This document shows, piece by piece, positions 17,788 through 26,744 of a stretch of 64,000 nt of DNA. Where the stretch lies: positions 62,001 to 126,000 of the forward strand of contig NZ_WWFG01000001.1 in NCBI RefSeq assembly GCF_026127265.1, given 5' to 3'. The position numbers and the translations under genes are program-made. Source of the DNA: Nostoc sp. KVJ3 (GTDB taxonomy: Bacteria > Cyanobacteriota > Cyanobacteriia > Cyanobacteriales > Nostocaceae). Each line of letters begins with the position of its first letter. Positions within the stretch are counted from its first letter, which is position 1. The notes beneath the pieces were generated by a model. It was not told the DNA's origin, searched no databases, and worked only from the letters and a program-made list of their open reading frames with translations.

Positions 17788-20001
17788 ATGAATGAATTTA
17801 CTAAAACCCTTTGTCCTTACTGCGGTGTTGGCTGTGGACTAGAAGTTTCACCCCCAGCCCAACTTGGCAAAGCAACTAATCGAGATAGTGAAGGAAATCC
17901 GACTTGGCGGGTGCGCGGCGATAAAGCCCATCCATCTAGTCAGGGTATGGTTTGTGTCAAAGGCGCAACGATCGCAGAATCTTTAGATAAAAATAGATTA
18001 CATTACCCAATGGTGCGAAACTCTCTAGATCAAGAGTTTCGCCGCGTTAGTTGGGATGAAGCTTTTAATCTCATCACCCAACGCATTCAAACAGTCCGCT
18101 TCACCCAAGGGTCAGAAGCCTTATGTATGTATGGTTCCGGTCAGTTTCAAACCGAGGACTACTATATAGCCCAGAAACTCATGAAAGGCTGTTTGGGTAC
18201 TAATAATTTTGATGCTAACTCCCGTTTATGTATGTCTAGTGCTGTGGCTGGCTACATTCAAAGCTTTGGCGCAGATGGCCCACCCTGTTGTTACGAAGAC
18301 CTAGAGTTAACTGACTGTGCATTTTTAATTGGCACTAATACAGCCGAATGTCACCCCATTGTTTTTAACCGACTGGCAAAATATCACAAAAAGAACCGCA
18401 AGGTCAAAATGATTGTGGTAGACCCCCGACGCACACCAACCGCAGAAGCGGCTGATTTACATTTAGCCATTCGTCCGGGTACAGATATCGATTTGTTAAA
18501 CGGCATCGCCCATTTATTGATGCGCTGGAACTACATTGATACCATGTTCATGGATGACTGTACCAGTAACTTTCCCGCTTATGCAGAAGTGATTCGCCAC
18601 TATCCCCCGGAAGTAGTGGCGAATCAATGTGGAATTAGCATTGAAGATTTAGAAACAGCAGCCCACTATTGGGGAAAATCACAACGGGTACTGTCTTTGT
18701 GGTCAATGGGTGTAAATCAATCATCAGAAGGGACAGCTAAGGTAAGAACTATCATTAACCTGCATCTGATGACCGGACAAATTGGCAAACCTGGCACAGG
18801 CCCTTTTTCTCTCACAGGTCAGCCAAACGCAATGGGGGGAAGGGAAGCCGGAGGTTTGGCGAATTTATTACCTGGTTATCGGTCGGTGAAAAATCCTCAG
18901 CACCGCGCAGAAGTTGAGGAGTTTTGGCAACTTAAGCCAGGGCAAATTTCACCCAATCCCGGTTTGAGTGTTTGGGAAATGATTACTAGCTTAGAAAATG
19001 ATGCTGTCGGGTTATTGTGGATTGCAGCTACTAATCCAGCTGTAAGTATGCCAGATTTGGAGCGGACGAAAAAAGCATTGTTGCGATCGCCTTTCACTAT
19101 TTACCAAGACGCTTATTATCCCACAGAAACCTCCGCCTACGCTCATGTTCTCCTACCCGCAGCCCAATGGGGTGAAAAAACTGGTGTGATGACAAATTCC
19201 GAACGGGTGGTAACTCTGTGTCAAGCATTTCGCCAACCACCAAGAGAAGCTAAAGCAGATTGGGAAATTTTCGCTGAAGTTGGACGGAGATTAGGTTTTG
19301 AGAAAGAATTTGCCTTTGCTAACTCGGCTGAAGTTTATGCTGAATTCGTCCAATTAACTCAAAATCGCCCCTGCGATATGACGGGTATCAGTCACGCGCA
19401 ATTACAAACTGAAGGGCCGACTCAATGGCCCCATCCAGAAGAGAGCAAGGGGAATAGAGGAGCAGGGGAAGCAGGGGGAGAAACCTCTGGAAAGCGTTTA
19501 TATACCGATTTACGCTTTCATACCCCTGACGGACGCGCTCGATTTGGGGCATATTACTCAAAGGGATTGGCAGAACCACCAGACCCCGATTATCCTTTTG
19601 TGCTAACTAATGGGCGACTTTACGGACATTGGCACACCCAAACCCGCACCGGTCGTATTGAAAAAATTTGCAAAATGCACCCCGAACCATTTATCGAAAT
19701 TCATCCCCGTGACGCTGCTAAGTTAGGTATTGTAGATAATCAGGGTGTGGAAGTGCGATCGCGTCGCGGTAAAGCTCAGTTTCCTGCTAAAGTAACCAAA
19801 GCGATCGCACCTGGTACAGTCTTTGTCCCCATGCATTGGGGTTCACTCTGGGCAGATAATGCCGAAGCTAACGCCCTCACCCATCCAGAATGTTGTCCCG
19901 ATTCGCTACAACCAGAATTAAAAGCCTGTGCAGTCCAGTTGATTCCAATTTCTGTAGAAGTTACAGTCAAAAATTATCAACTCCAGTCTTCCCAATGGTA
20001 A
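17788..20001 (+). CDS. narB: Ferredoxin-nitrate reductase
   Basis: NarB reduces nitrate to nitrite in the cytoplasm with ferredoxin as donor, using one [4Fe-4S] cluster and a Mo-bis-MGD cofactor. The 737-residue protein shows the N-terminal cluster ligands Cys9, Cys12, Cys16 (CPYCGVGC) and Cys56 (MVCVKGA), the molybdenum ligand Cys148 (NSRLCMSS), and cofactor-binding motifs such as GTNTAECHP and LTGQPNAMGGREAGG. The C-terminal molydopterin dinucleotide domain includes TNGRLYGHWHTQTRTGR. An odd Gly/Glu-rich segment at about residues 549-565 (EESKGNRGAGEAGGETSG) comes from a GA-rich DNA tract like the intergenic tandem repeats of this genome. The start is ATG 17788. It is downstream of the interrupted nrtP and probably depends on the nirA promoter. 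Confidence 0.96.
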   Translation: MNEFTKTLCPYCGVGCGLEVSPPAQLGKATNRDSEGNPTWRVRGDKAHPSSQGMVCVKGATIAESLDKNRLHYPMVRNSLDQEFRRVSWDEAFNLITQRIQTVRFTQGSEALCMYGSGQFQTEDYYIAQKLMKGCLGTNNFDANSRLCMSSAVAGYIQSFGADGPPCCYEDLELTDCAFLIGTNTAECHPIVFNRLAKYHKKNRKVKMIVVDPRRTPTAEAADLHLAIRPGTDIDLLNGIAHLLMRWNYIDTMFMDDCTSNFPAYAEVIRHYPPEVVANQCGISIEDLETAAHYWGKSQRVLSLWSMGVNQSSEGTAKVRTIINLHLMTGQIGKPGTGPFSLTGQPNAMGGREAGGLANLLPGYRSVKNPQHRAEVEEFWQLKPGQISPNPGLSVWEMITSLENDAVGLLWIAATNPAVSMPDLERTKKALLRSPFTIYQDAYYPTETSAYAHVLLPAAQWGEKTGVMTNSERVVTLCQAFRQPPREAKADWEIFAEVGRRLGFEKEFAFANSAEVYAEFVQLTQNRPCDMTGISHAQLQTEGPTQWPHPEESKGNRGAGEAGGETSGKRLYTDLRFHTPDGRARFGAYYSKGLAEPPDPDYPFVLTNGRLYGHWHTQTRTGRIEKICKMHPEPFIEIHPRDAAKLGIVDNQGVEVRSRRGKAQFPAKVTKAIAPGTVFVPMHWGSLWADNAEANALTHPECCPDSLQPELKACAVQLIPISVEVTVKNYQLQSSQW

Positions 20002-20295
20002 GCTGCGAAGCATATCTCTAAACTTCTAATTTATAATCACCAATAAGTAATTTTGTCAATAATCAATAGTCAATAGTGATTATTGTTTTTTATGACTCTC
20101 TAATTTTGACTATTACCAATTACTATATTCAAAGAGGTTAAATATCTATTAATTAAGATATTTTGCTAAAGGCAATTTTATCTATGGATAAAGAATAAAG
20201 AACAGATAGAGAACTGACAAAGCATCGGCCAAGTATCTTTTTTTTAATCCTTTAGATTTATCTATGGGATTTTATTTTTTAATTGGGTGCAACAC

Positions 20296-20754
20296 ATGAA
20301 AAAGTTACTGAGAGCAATTGTAGGAGCTACTAAAGATGAGAACTTCATGCACATCATCGAAAACGTAGAGGTGCTAGTTTCTAAAGTTCTATCTATTTTT
20401 ATGGTAGTTGTAATTTTGGTGGCAATTGGAGACTTAGCAATTTTTATTTTTAAAGAGTTGTTGACAGCGCCTTACGCTAAGTTTAACACAACCTTATATA
20501 AAATTTTTGGCTTGTTTTTGAATATTTTAATTGCTTTAGAAATCTTAGAAAATATCACAGCTTATTTGCGGAAACACGTTTTTCAGGTTGAATTAGTTAT
20601 TGTTACCTCCTTAATTGCTGTCGCGAGAAAAATTATTATTCTTGACTTAGAAAAAGTCTCAGGTATTGATATAATTGGTCTAGGAATTGCTATTCTCGCT
20701 CTTTCAATTAGTTATTTAATAATCCGTCTCAGTAATGACAAAAATAACCGTTAA
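20296..20754 (+). CDS. PsiE-like small membrane protein
   Basis: A 152-residue protein with four hydrophobic segments (about residues 30-55, 70-95, 103-122 and 127-147), resembling the phosphate-starvation-inducible PsiE family (PF06146), whose molecular role is unknown. Visible family-like features are FMHIIENVEVLVSKVLSIF, an acidic IALEILENITAYL helix, and VARKIIILDLEK in the second half. I start it at ATG 20296; a GTG at 20287 is in frame. It lies between narB and narM on the same strand, with 294 bp to narB, so co-transcription is possible. A link to nitrate assimilation is only positional. Confidence 0.75.
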   Translation: MKKLLRAIVGATKDENFMHIIENVEVLVSKVLSIFMVVVILVAIGDLAIFIFKELLTAPYAKFNTTLYKIFGLFLNILIALEILENITAYLRKHVFQVELVIVTSLIAVARKIIILDLEKVSGIDIIGLGIAILALSISYLIIRLSNDKNNR

Positions 20755-20980
20755 AAATAGAGCTTGATTATTGTCAGGCATTAATATTTAGAAATTTAGA
20801 AATATATAGTTTAGTCCAATCTATCCGCAAAGAATATAGTATACTTGCTACATAAGAGCAGCCGAAACTGCATTTTTGACAAAATTGTTTTTAATTACTT
20901 ATCTCTCTAACTTAAATATAAAAAATTATCGATGGTTAAAAATCGTTAATTTTGAATAATTGAATTTTGAATACTTGATT

Positions 20981-21433
20981 ATGACAGATTTCTTTCAATT
21001 TGAAGCAGACTTCGTTAATTCCCTGCGTTGTATCCCCATGCAAGTGCGATGCAATTTAGATACCTGTGGTATCAAGCTAAAATTGTCTGATTGGAATCAA
21101 ATGACTACAGCCGAGCGTCAAGCTTTAGTCGAGTTACCCTGCACTACAGAAACAGAAATTCAGTCTTACCGCGAACATATCCAACAATTAATTCTACAAC
21201 GCACTGGTATACCAGCCACGAAATTACCCATTGAGCCACATCCTGCATGGCTAGACTCAAGCACTGTACCAGCCAGCATCCAGGAAAAAGCTGAAGAAAT
21301 AAGTGTAACCCTGACACAGCAACATTGGGCAGCTTTAACGCCCTTACAGCGTTTTGCCTTGATTAAACTCAGCCGCCCAGGACATGAAAGCAAAAACTTT
21401 AACAGAGCGATCGCAGAATTTAATCTGCTTTAA
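20981..21433 (+). CDS. narM: NarM, nitrate reductase-associated protein
   Basis: A 150-residue cyanobacterial protein that is required for active NarB in Synechococcus and Anabaena, probably by binding NarB during maturation. Characteristic segments are FFQFEADFVNSLRCIPMQVR, LDTCGIKLKLSDWN and a C-terminal WAALTPLQRFALIKLSRPGHE. No membrane segment or known cofactor motif is present. I place the start at ATG 20981; an upstream TTG at 20960 is open in frame but has no support. The gene is complete. The target repeat of an IS1634-like element starts at the very next base after the stop codon, so the original transcription end has been displaced. Confidence 0.9.
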   Translation: MTDFFQFEADFVNSLRCIPMQVRCNLDTCGIKLKLSDWNQMTTAERQALVELPCTTETEIQSYREHIQQLILQRTGIPATKLPIEPHPAWLDSSTVPASIQEKAEEISVTLTQQHWAALTPLQRFALIKLSRPGHESKNFNRAIAEFNLL

Positions 21434-21439
21434 TTACAT

Positions 21440-23426
21440 CCCACATTCCGCACTTCAACTTGAAGTACAAAGAGATTACGTCAAGAGAAAAGCAAAAAAA
21501 TCAGGATGATTAAGATTCGTAGTGCTGAACGAATCTACAGCATGAAAATAAATCATCAAACACAATGTATTTGATGGTTATGTAAGCACTAAAAATTTGA
21601 AGAGCAATTACTGTTTCTTCGATGTTGATAAATTTTTCTTCATTTTCCAAAAGTTGTTCACTTTAAGAAAGCAGATAATATTTTAGACAAGATGATGGCA
21701 GGCAATTCAAAATAAAATTACGTTCTAATGTTAAATTAACAATTTGGTTAACACCATTTAAAGTCAAAAGATGAATTCCTTGAAAACATTGAAACACCCA
21801 TCTTAATGTCGGAGAAATCGTTAACTTACCTAGTTGATTTTTGATTCCGATTTTGATTCTTTTTAAGCTATTTCTCAGTTCCCTTTGTCCAAGATTATAA
21901 ACTAACAAGCACAAAGACATTAAAAATAACATCGTCTCGATTCTTTCAGGGTTTTCTACAAATAAACTATCGGCAAAAAACAAAGGGTCTTTTAGAAATC
22001 TGAACCCTCTTTCACAAGACTGTTGATTTTTGTAATTTGTCAAAATTTCTTCTGGTTTTAACTTATCATCGTCAACTAAGTTTGTCGCTAAAATAAATCT
22101 TCCCGCTTCTTTTCTGATTCTTTCTATCTCTTCTGGCTTTTGATGCTCCACTCCTTCTATTTTGTAAATAGTCTTATTACCTTTTGATTTACTTTGAATA
22201 ACCTTAACTTCTTTAATTTCAAAGAGGTTCAATTTTTTGTTTACGCTTTTTAGTTTATATCGAGCTTGTTCTGGACTTTCAAAATCTTCTTTGTTTATTT
22301 CCTTGAGCAGCTTTTCAACTTTGATTTTTTCGGTTTTCATCTTTTTTTCTAACTTCTTCAAATCACTTTCTTGTCTTTTTTGACTTTCTACTATTAGCCA
22401 ATTTTGTTTGATGCCACCATAATTTACTATTTCCGATTTCCACTTGTATCCGTCTAAATTCAAGGCTGCTCTTTTTGCACTTTCTTCGGAATTTATCTCT
22501 TCTATCTCTACCGAATGAACTAATTCCTTTGCTCTTTTGATTGTCATCGGTACTCTACTTATCCATTTTAGATGTTCGATTAATTGGAGATTTTCTTGAC
22601 TATACAATGCACTATCACAGACCATGATACTATCAAAGTTTATCTGCTTTTTAAACTCTCCTAATATTTTTCCAAACACGGCTTTGTCTGCTTCATTTCC
22701 ATCTCCTGCTCTCATTAATAATGGTATATCTCCATCACTACTTGTTATTAAATCTAATACACATTGTTTCAAGTTTGCTCTATGGTCGCGCGAATATCCT
22801 TTGGTGATAATTATTGGTTTTTGTTTGATTATTTCTAACTCTTTCTCTTGATTATATTCATTTTTATATTCCCCATGCAGATGAAATGATGTCGCATCTA
22901 AATGAGAATATTTTGTTTCTATCTTGAATTTATTAATCACAGATAAGACAATTTCTATAAATAGGTTATTCAATCCATATTTATACAATTTATCCATAAC
23001 TCTTCCCAGTTTATCATCATTCACATAATCGCTTTTTATTCCTTCTGCCAATAATAATTCGATTCCTTTGTCTTCAAAAAATTGACTAAATAAATATAAA
23101 GGTCTTGATACAAATCCTAATCCATTGAGCAGAATAGCTTTTACTAATATTCCTGATGAAATTTTTTCCCGAACATCTATTCCTAATTTGGAGTTGATTA
23201 TGTCAACTATTCCTATTTCATCAATTAGTCCAGCTACTATTCCTAAGTGATCTATATTTTTAATTTTTGTTTCTGAGGTTGGAGACAATTTTTCTACCTC
23301 TAAAATATTTTAGATTTTTTTGATTGTCTCACTTTTTCGATTAGAAGCTTCTAAGTATTTTTACTCAGGTATATCCAAGGATAACTCTGTATTACTTTAT
23401 GCTACTTTTGAAGTGCGGAATGTGGG
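21440..23426 (-). mobile_element. IS1634-like insertion sequence
   Basis: A complete 1987-bp element with 19-bp perfect inverted ends, CCCACATTCCGCACTTCAA at 21440-21458 and its complement at 23408-23426. It is flanked by the 6-bp direct repeat TTACAT at 21434-21439 and 23427-23432. One intact transposase gene reads on the minus strand. The perfect ends and duplication indicate a recent insertion, immediately behind narM. Confidence 0.93.
21663..23288 (-). CDS. IS1634-family (IS4-type) transposase
   Basis: A 541-residue transposase with an N-terminal DUF4277-like region (LGIVAGLIDEIGIVDIINSK and GILVKAILLNGLGFVSRPLY) and a DDE core: first Asp in SHLDATSFHLHGEY, second in MVCDSALYSQENL, and the catalytic Glu region QSCERGFRFLKDP. 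A coiled, Lys/Glu-rich insert lies between the second Asp and the Glu, as in this family. The frame is intact from ATG 23288 to TAA, so the element may be able to move. It faces narM head-on (convergent), so it will not drive narM but could produce antisense RNA into its 3' end. Confidence 0.92.
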   Translation of the reverse strand: MSPTSETKIKNIDHLGIVAGLIDEIGIVDIINSKLGIDVREKISSGILVKAILLNGLGFVSRPLYLFSQFFEDKGIELLLAEGIKSDYVNDDKLGRVMDKLYKYGLNNLFIEIVLSVINKFKIETKYSHLDATSFHLHGEYKNEYNQEKELEIIKQKPIIITKGYSRDHRANLKQCVLDLITSSDGDIPLLMRAGDGNEADKAVFGKILGEFKKQINFDSIMVCDSALYSQENLQLIEHLKWISRVPMTIKRAKELVHSVEIEEINSEESAKRAALNLDGYKWKSEIVNYGGIKQNWLIVESQKRQESDLKKLEKKMKTEKIKVEKLLKEINKEDFESPEQARYKLKSVNKKLNLFEIKEVKVIQSKSKGNKTIYKIEGVEHQKPEEIERIRKEAGRFILATNLVDDDKLKPEEILTNYKNQQSCERGFRFLKDPLFFADSLFVENPERIETMLFLMSLCLLVYNLGQRELRNSLKRIKIGIKNQLGKLTISPTLRWVFQCFQGIHLLTLNGVNQIVNLTLERNFILNCLPSSCLKYYLLS

Positions 23427-23442
23427 TTACATAATAAATCAA

Positions 23443-23899
23443 GATTTACGCAAATAATAGCCGAAACCCTAATTTTCTTCTCAGGGCAATTTATGGAAAA
23501 CTCCATCCCCTTGTGGGTGTAGTTTTTGGGCATAACAAATGGACATGGGGAAGAGTTACCAATGCCCTGTTTGGCCTACGGTGTACACACAAGTCATCGA
23601 ATTACCCCCCTTAATCCCCCCTTATAAAGGAGGGAAACAGGAAATCCGGTTTCCTCCCATACATACGGGGAGGGGTAAAACCTGTGTTCCTCAGCTATTT
23701 CTAGACTTGTGTGTACGCGCTAGCCGATGCTTTGGAGACGCACATATTTTACGCAGTAAAACCAGGGTGAGGTTTCTTAGGGGCTACTGCAAATCGTCTC
23801 ACCAAAGACTTGTGTGTACACCATAGACTCACAAGGGGATGGAGTTTCCCGATGACTTCCAATGAATTGCCCCTACAGGGTATAGTTTTGCGTAAGTCC
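23443..23899. repeat. Nested palindromic repeats downstream of the IS1634-like element
   Basis: The gap 23427-24253 (827 bases) has no supported gene. Outer ends GATTTACGCAAA (23443) and TTTGCGTAAGTCC (to 23899) are imperfect inverted repeats. Inside, CTCCATCCCCTTGTG at about 23502 pairs with CACAAGGGGATGGAG at about 23829. The centre carries three copies of the GTGTACACACAAGTC motif (about 23582, 23704, 23809) seen also at 14.5 and 63.4 kb. The remaining 350 bases to the next gene show nothing recognisable beyond a presumable promoter. Confidence 0.65.
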
Positions 23900-24253
23900 T
23901 ATAAAATAGACCAGCAGAAATTATATATTTTCTAAATGAAACTAAATGCAGTAAAAATTACTGTTTTTAGATAAATTGCCGTGGGTTAAATTTGCAGCTA
24001 CGATGTCAAAAGCAGACAAACTATACAGTCCGATTCATCTGCGTGACAAGCCCATTTAGGACAAACTCTCAGTACATGGAATACTTATTAACATTAGGTG
24101 AAACAATTTGAAATTTACCATCTATAATTTTAAATTTCTTAGCAGGAAGTGAAGCTATAGTGGATTTAGCAATGCTGCTGTTAATGTGGCTAAGGTTAAT
24201 CCTGCGGCCAAATGATGTGAAGAAGAATTAATTTAGAAACGCACACTAACTCG

Positions 24254-25636
24254 ATGACAGGCAAAAACGCAAGACATAATGCATTTCTGCGGCTAGTGTC
24301 TGGTAATGGGGCAACTTCTGGATCAGAATCTCGCTACTCGCTGCCCCCCAGTAAAGAGATGGTAATTGGACGCGACCCCAGCTGCCAAGTTGTCTTGGAT
24401 GCCATGATGTACCGGATGGTATCTCGTCGTCATGCAGTGGTTCGTCCCCTCTCTTTATCCCCAGATAGCAAATTCAGCTGGGTGCTTTGTGATTTAAATA
24501 GTGCTAATGGCACTTATTTGAATGGCCAACGCTTATATGAATGTCAGGAATTGCACCCAGGCGATCGCATTTCTCTAGGTGCTGATGGCCCACAATACGT
24601 TTTTGAGTACGAGTTTACTTACCAAACCCCGGCTACAACAGTTAACCAAGTTACACCATTACCTTCGGCGACAAATTACCACGGACACACCCAATTAAAG
24701 CAGCCAGATTCTGTTAGCTTTACCCAGCTTTTTCCCATTATTTCCACTGGTAAAGATTTAACTCGGAAAGCTTATCTCGTACCGGGAATACTGACCGTAA
24801 TCTTTGTAGTATTAATGTTTGCGACAGTTGGTCATCCCCAAGCGAATCAAGTTATCGTCGCAACTTACATCGCCTTCGCTGCCTACTATTTTGTTTACCA
24901 ACTTTGCGGTAAACAGAAGCCTTGGTGGGTGCTAATGGGTGCAGCATTGAGTACAACCCTGATTTTGCTCAGTCCCCTGTTGGATCTATTTATCTTCGTG
25001 TTTCGCGGCATTCTTCCTGGAAACTTGCCCTCATCCCAAGAATCTATCACTTTCACCGAGTTGCTGGTACGGATGTTTTTTGGCGCTGGGTTGATGGAAG
25101 AATTACTTAAGGCATTGCCTGTACTTGGGGCGTTTGCCATTGGGAGGATGTTGTCTTCACCTTGGCGGGAACGCATAGGGGTGTGGGAACCTCTAGATGG
25201 TATTCTCCTCGGAACAGCTTCGGCTGTGGGCTTTACTCTCTTAGAAACTCTCGGTCAATATGTGCCGGATATTACTCAAAATGTGTCGCAACAGGTTGGT
25301 ACAGGCGCTGCCGGTCAATTAGCGGGTTTACAGCTGCTAATTCCGCGAATTTTAGGCTCTGTAGCGGGACACATGGCTTATAGTGGCTATCTGGGCTATT
25401 TTATCGGGTTGGCTGTTCTCAAGCCCAGTAGAAGTTGGCAAATTCTCTCTATTGGTTATCTTAGTGCTGCTGCGCTCCATGCTTTGTGGAATGCAACAGG
25501 ATCGATTAATGCTTTACTGTTGGTAGTTGTTGGGGTGTTATCTTACGCCTTTTTGATGGCGGCAATTCTCAAGGCAAGGGCGCTGTCACCGACGCGATCG
25601 CAAAATTTTGCTACCCGATTTTTGGGCCCGAAATAA
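24254..25636 (+). CDS. FHA domain - PrsW-type intramembrane protease-like protein
   Basis: The 460-residue protein has an N-terminal FHA (phosphothreonine-binding) domain at about residues 27-110, with the key IGRDPSCQV and VSRRHAV motifs, a linker of about 60 residues and then eight or so membrane segments forming a PrsW/CPBP-like domain. The presumed metal-ligand motifs are EELLK (Glu282, Glu283, Lys286), GFTLLETLGQY and HALWN near the end, with HMAYSGYLGY between. PrsW family members cleave anti-sigma factors; the substrate here is unknown. The arrangement suggests a membrane protease-like module whose activity or location depends on a phosphorylated partner. It is convergent with the CHAT-FHA/PP2C cluster. 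Start ATG 24254. Confidence 0.85.
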   Translation: MTGKNARHNAFLRLVSGNGATSGSESRYSLPPSKEMVIGRDPSCQVVLDAMMYRMVSRRHAVVRPLSLSPDSKFSWVLCDLNSANGTYLNGQRLYECQELHPGDRISLGADGPQYVFEYEFTYQTPATTVNQVTPLPSATNYHGHTQLKQPDSVSFTQLFPIISTGKDLTRKAYLVPGILTVIFVVLMFATVGHPQANQVIVATYIAFAAYYFVYQLCGKQKPWWVLMGAALSTTLILLSPLLDLFIFVFRGILPGNLPSSQESITFTELLVRMFFGAGLMEELLKALPVLGAFAIGRMLSSPWRERIGVWEPLDGILLGTASAVGFTLLETLGQYVPDITQNVSQQVGTGAAGQLAGLQLLIPRILGSVAGHMAYSGYLGYFIGLAVLKPSRSWQILSIGYLSAAALHALWNATGSINALLLVVVGVLSYAFLMAAILKARALSPTRSQNFATRFLGPK

Positions 25637-25950
25637 GGGAGTAGGGAGATAATTTGAATATTTATATCTTTGGATAGATGGCCTAGTTAGAAAATCAGCG
25701 TACCGTTCAATTCTATTATGGGATAACTATGCCTAAAAAATAAAAATCATTAAACTTCTTGCAAAAGTCTTGATTTTCGACTCCTCTTTGCGCCTCTACG
25801 TAATGTCAATGAACATCTTTGCAAGAGATGACTCTGAACGTATAGAGATTACAAAACGTGGGCTATGCGAACACAGCGCAAGATGAAAATTTGAGCTTTC
25901 TCTACTTTTTCTGTTGCCCGTAACCTACCAACTGTTACCTGTTCCCTATT
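25637..25950. other. Intergenic region between convergent genes
   Basis: This 314-base stretch separates the convergent FHA-PrsW gene and the next minus-strand gene. It is AT-rich. I see no ORF with coding character, no clear intrinsic terminator and no inverted-repeat element. Confidence 0.6.
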
Positions 25951-26598
25951 TTATAGTTCAGACTGAGACTGGTTGAGTTGAGTAAAAGCATAAGAAGCGA
26001 TCGCTAAACTAACCTTTGCTTTCTCTACTTCTGATAAAGCTGCCCACTCGCTATTATTCAGATTACTGAGTGCAGATGCGGCGTTTTGCGATTCACTACT
26101 CCGCATAGCATAAGCAAAAGGACGAGCCAAAACTAAAAGATCCTCTGTTCCCCAAGTTGGTAGTACAGTTTGAACGCATTCAACTAGTTGTTCACCAATT
26201 GATTGCTGGGCAGCAAAAATTTCCGCAGCTTTGGTGGCGATGCTGTTGAGCAGTCCTTGAGGTACAGAAGCGGCAAAATTAGTCCGTAGTGCTTCTTGAA
26301 GATTTCGCAGTAGTGCTGATTGGAAATTGTGATTATGGCTTGACGTAAGGGATATACCAGACCAAAGTGTGTCTAGATGGTTGTAAAAATCTTGCGATCG
26401 CGTCGTCAGTTCTTCATCAAGCAAATCTTGCATTCCGAACTGTTCTTCTAATTCTTGAAAATAAGCTTCTGATTGTTCATCAGCCGGGTTCCAGGGATAG
26501 GTAGCATCGTCTGGTTCTAGTAAAGCTTCTAAAAACTCTAAATCTACTTGAGATGGCAAAGAAGAGAATGTGTCTGAGCCGTTAATTTTATGAGCCAT
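25951..26598 (-). CDS. Uncharacterised acidic protein next to the CHAT-FHA gene
   Basis: I do not recognise this 215-residue protein. It is acidic, soluble and predicted mostly helical, with no signal peptide or membrane segment. The N-terminal third is rich in Asp/Glu (ALLEPDDATYPWNPADEQSEAY), and the second half has Ala-rich helices (LLNSIATKAAEIFAAQQSIG and NAASALSNLNNSEWAALSEVEKAKVSLAIASYAF, described in two parts). It lies 146 bp downstream of the CHAT-FHA gene on the same strand and could be co-transcribed. By position it may be a partner or substrate of the CHAT protease-like protein; that is inference only. Start ATG 26598. Confidence 0.8.
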   Translation of the reverse strand: MAHKINGSDTFSSLPSQVDLEFLEALLEPDDATYPWNPADEQSEAYFQELEEQFGMQDLLDEELTTRSQDFYNHLDTLWSGISLTSSHNHNFQSALLRNLQEALRTNFAASVPQGLLNSIATKAAEIFAAQQSIGEQLVECVQTVLPTWGTEDLLVLARPFAYAMRSSESQNAASALSNLNNSEWAALSEVEKAKVSLAIASYAFTQLNQSQSEL

Positions 26599-26744
26599 TT
26601 TTTATTGTCTCCCGATTATTTGGTGGTATTTACAGCTACAATCCTTCAGAAGAGATTTCCGCAAAAGCAGTTGATTTTTCTCCGGGGAAAATAGATTTTA
26701 AAAGCTGATGTTCAATATCAAAATCTATTTATGCAATAGCTCTA

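Noticed and set aside
20838..20850. NtcA box candidate GTATACTTGCTAC upstream of narM
   Set aside because: Spacer is 7 bases instead of 8 and no well-placed -10 box follows.
23539..23826. A 95-codon ORF downstream of the IS1634-like element
   Set aside because: It runs through nested palindromic repeats and contains translated copies of the CTACGGTGTACACACA motif.
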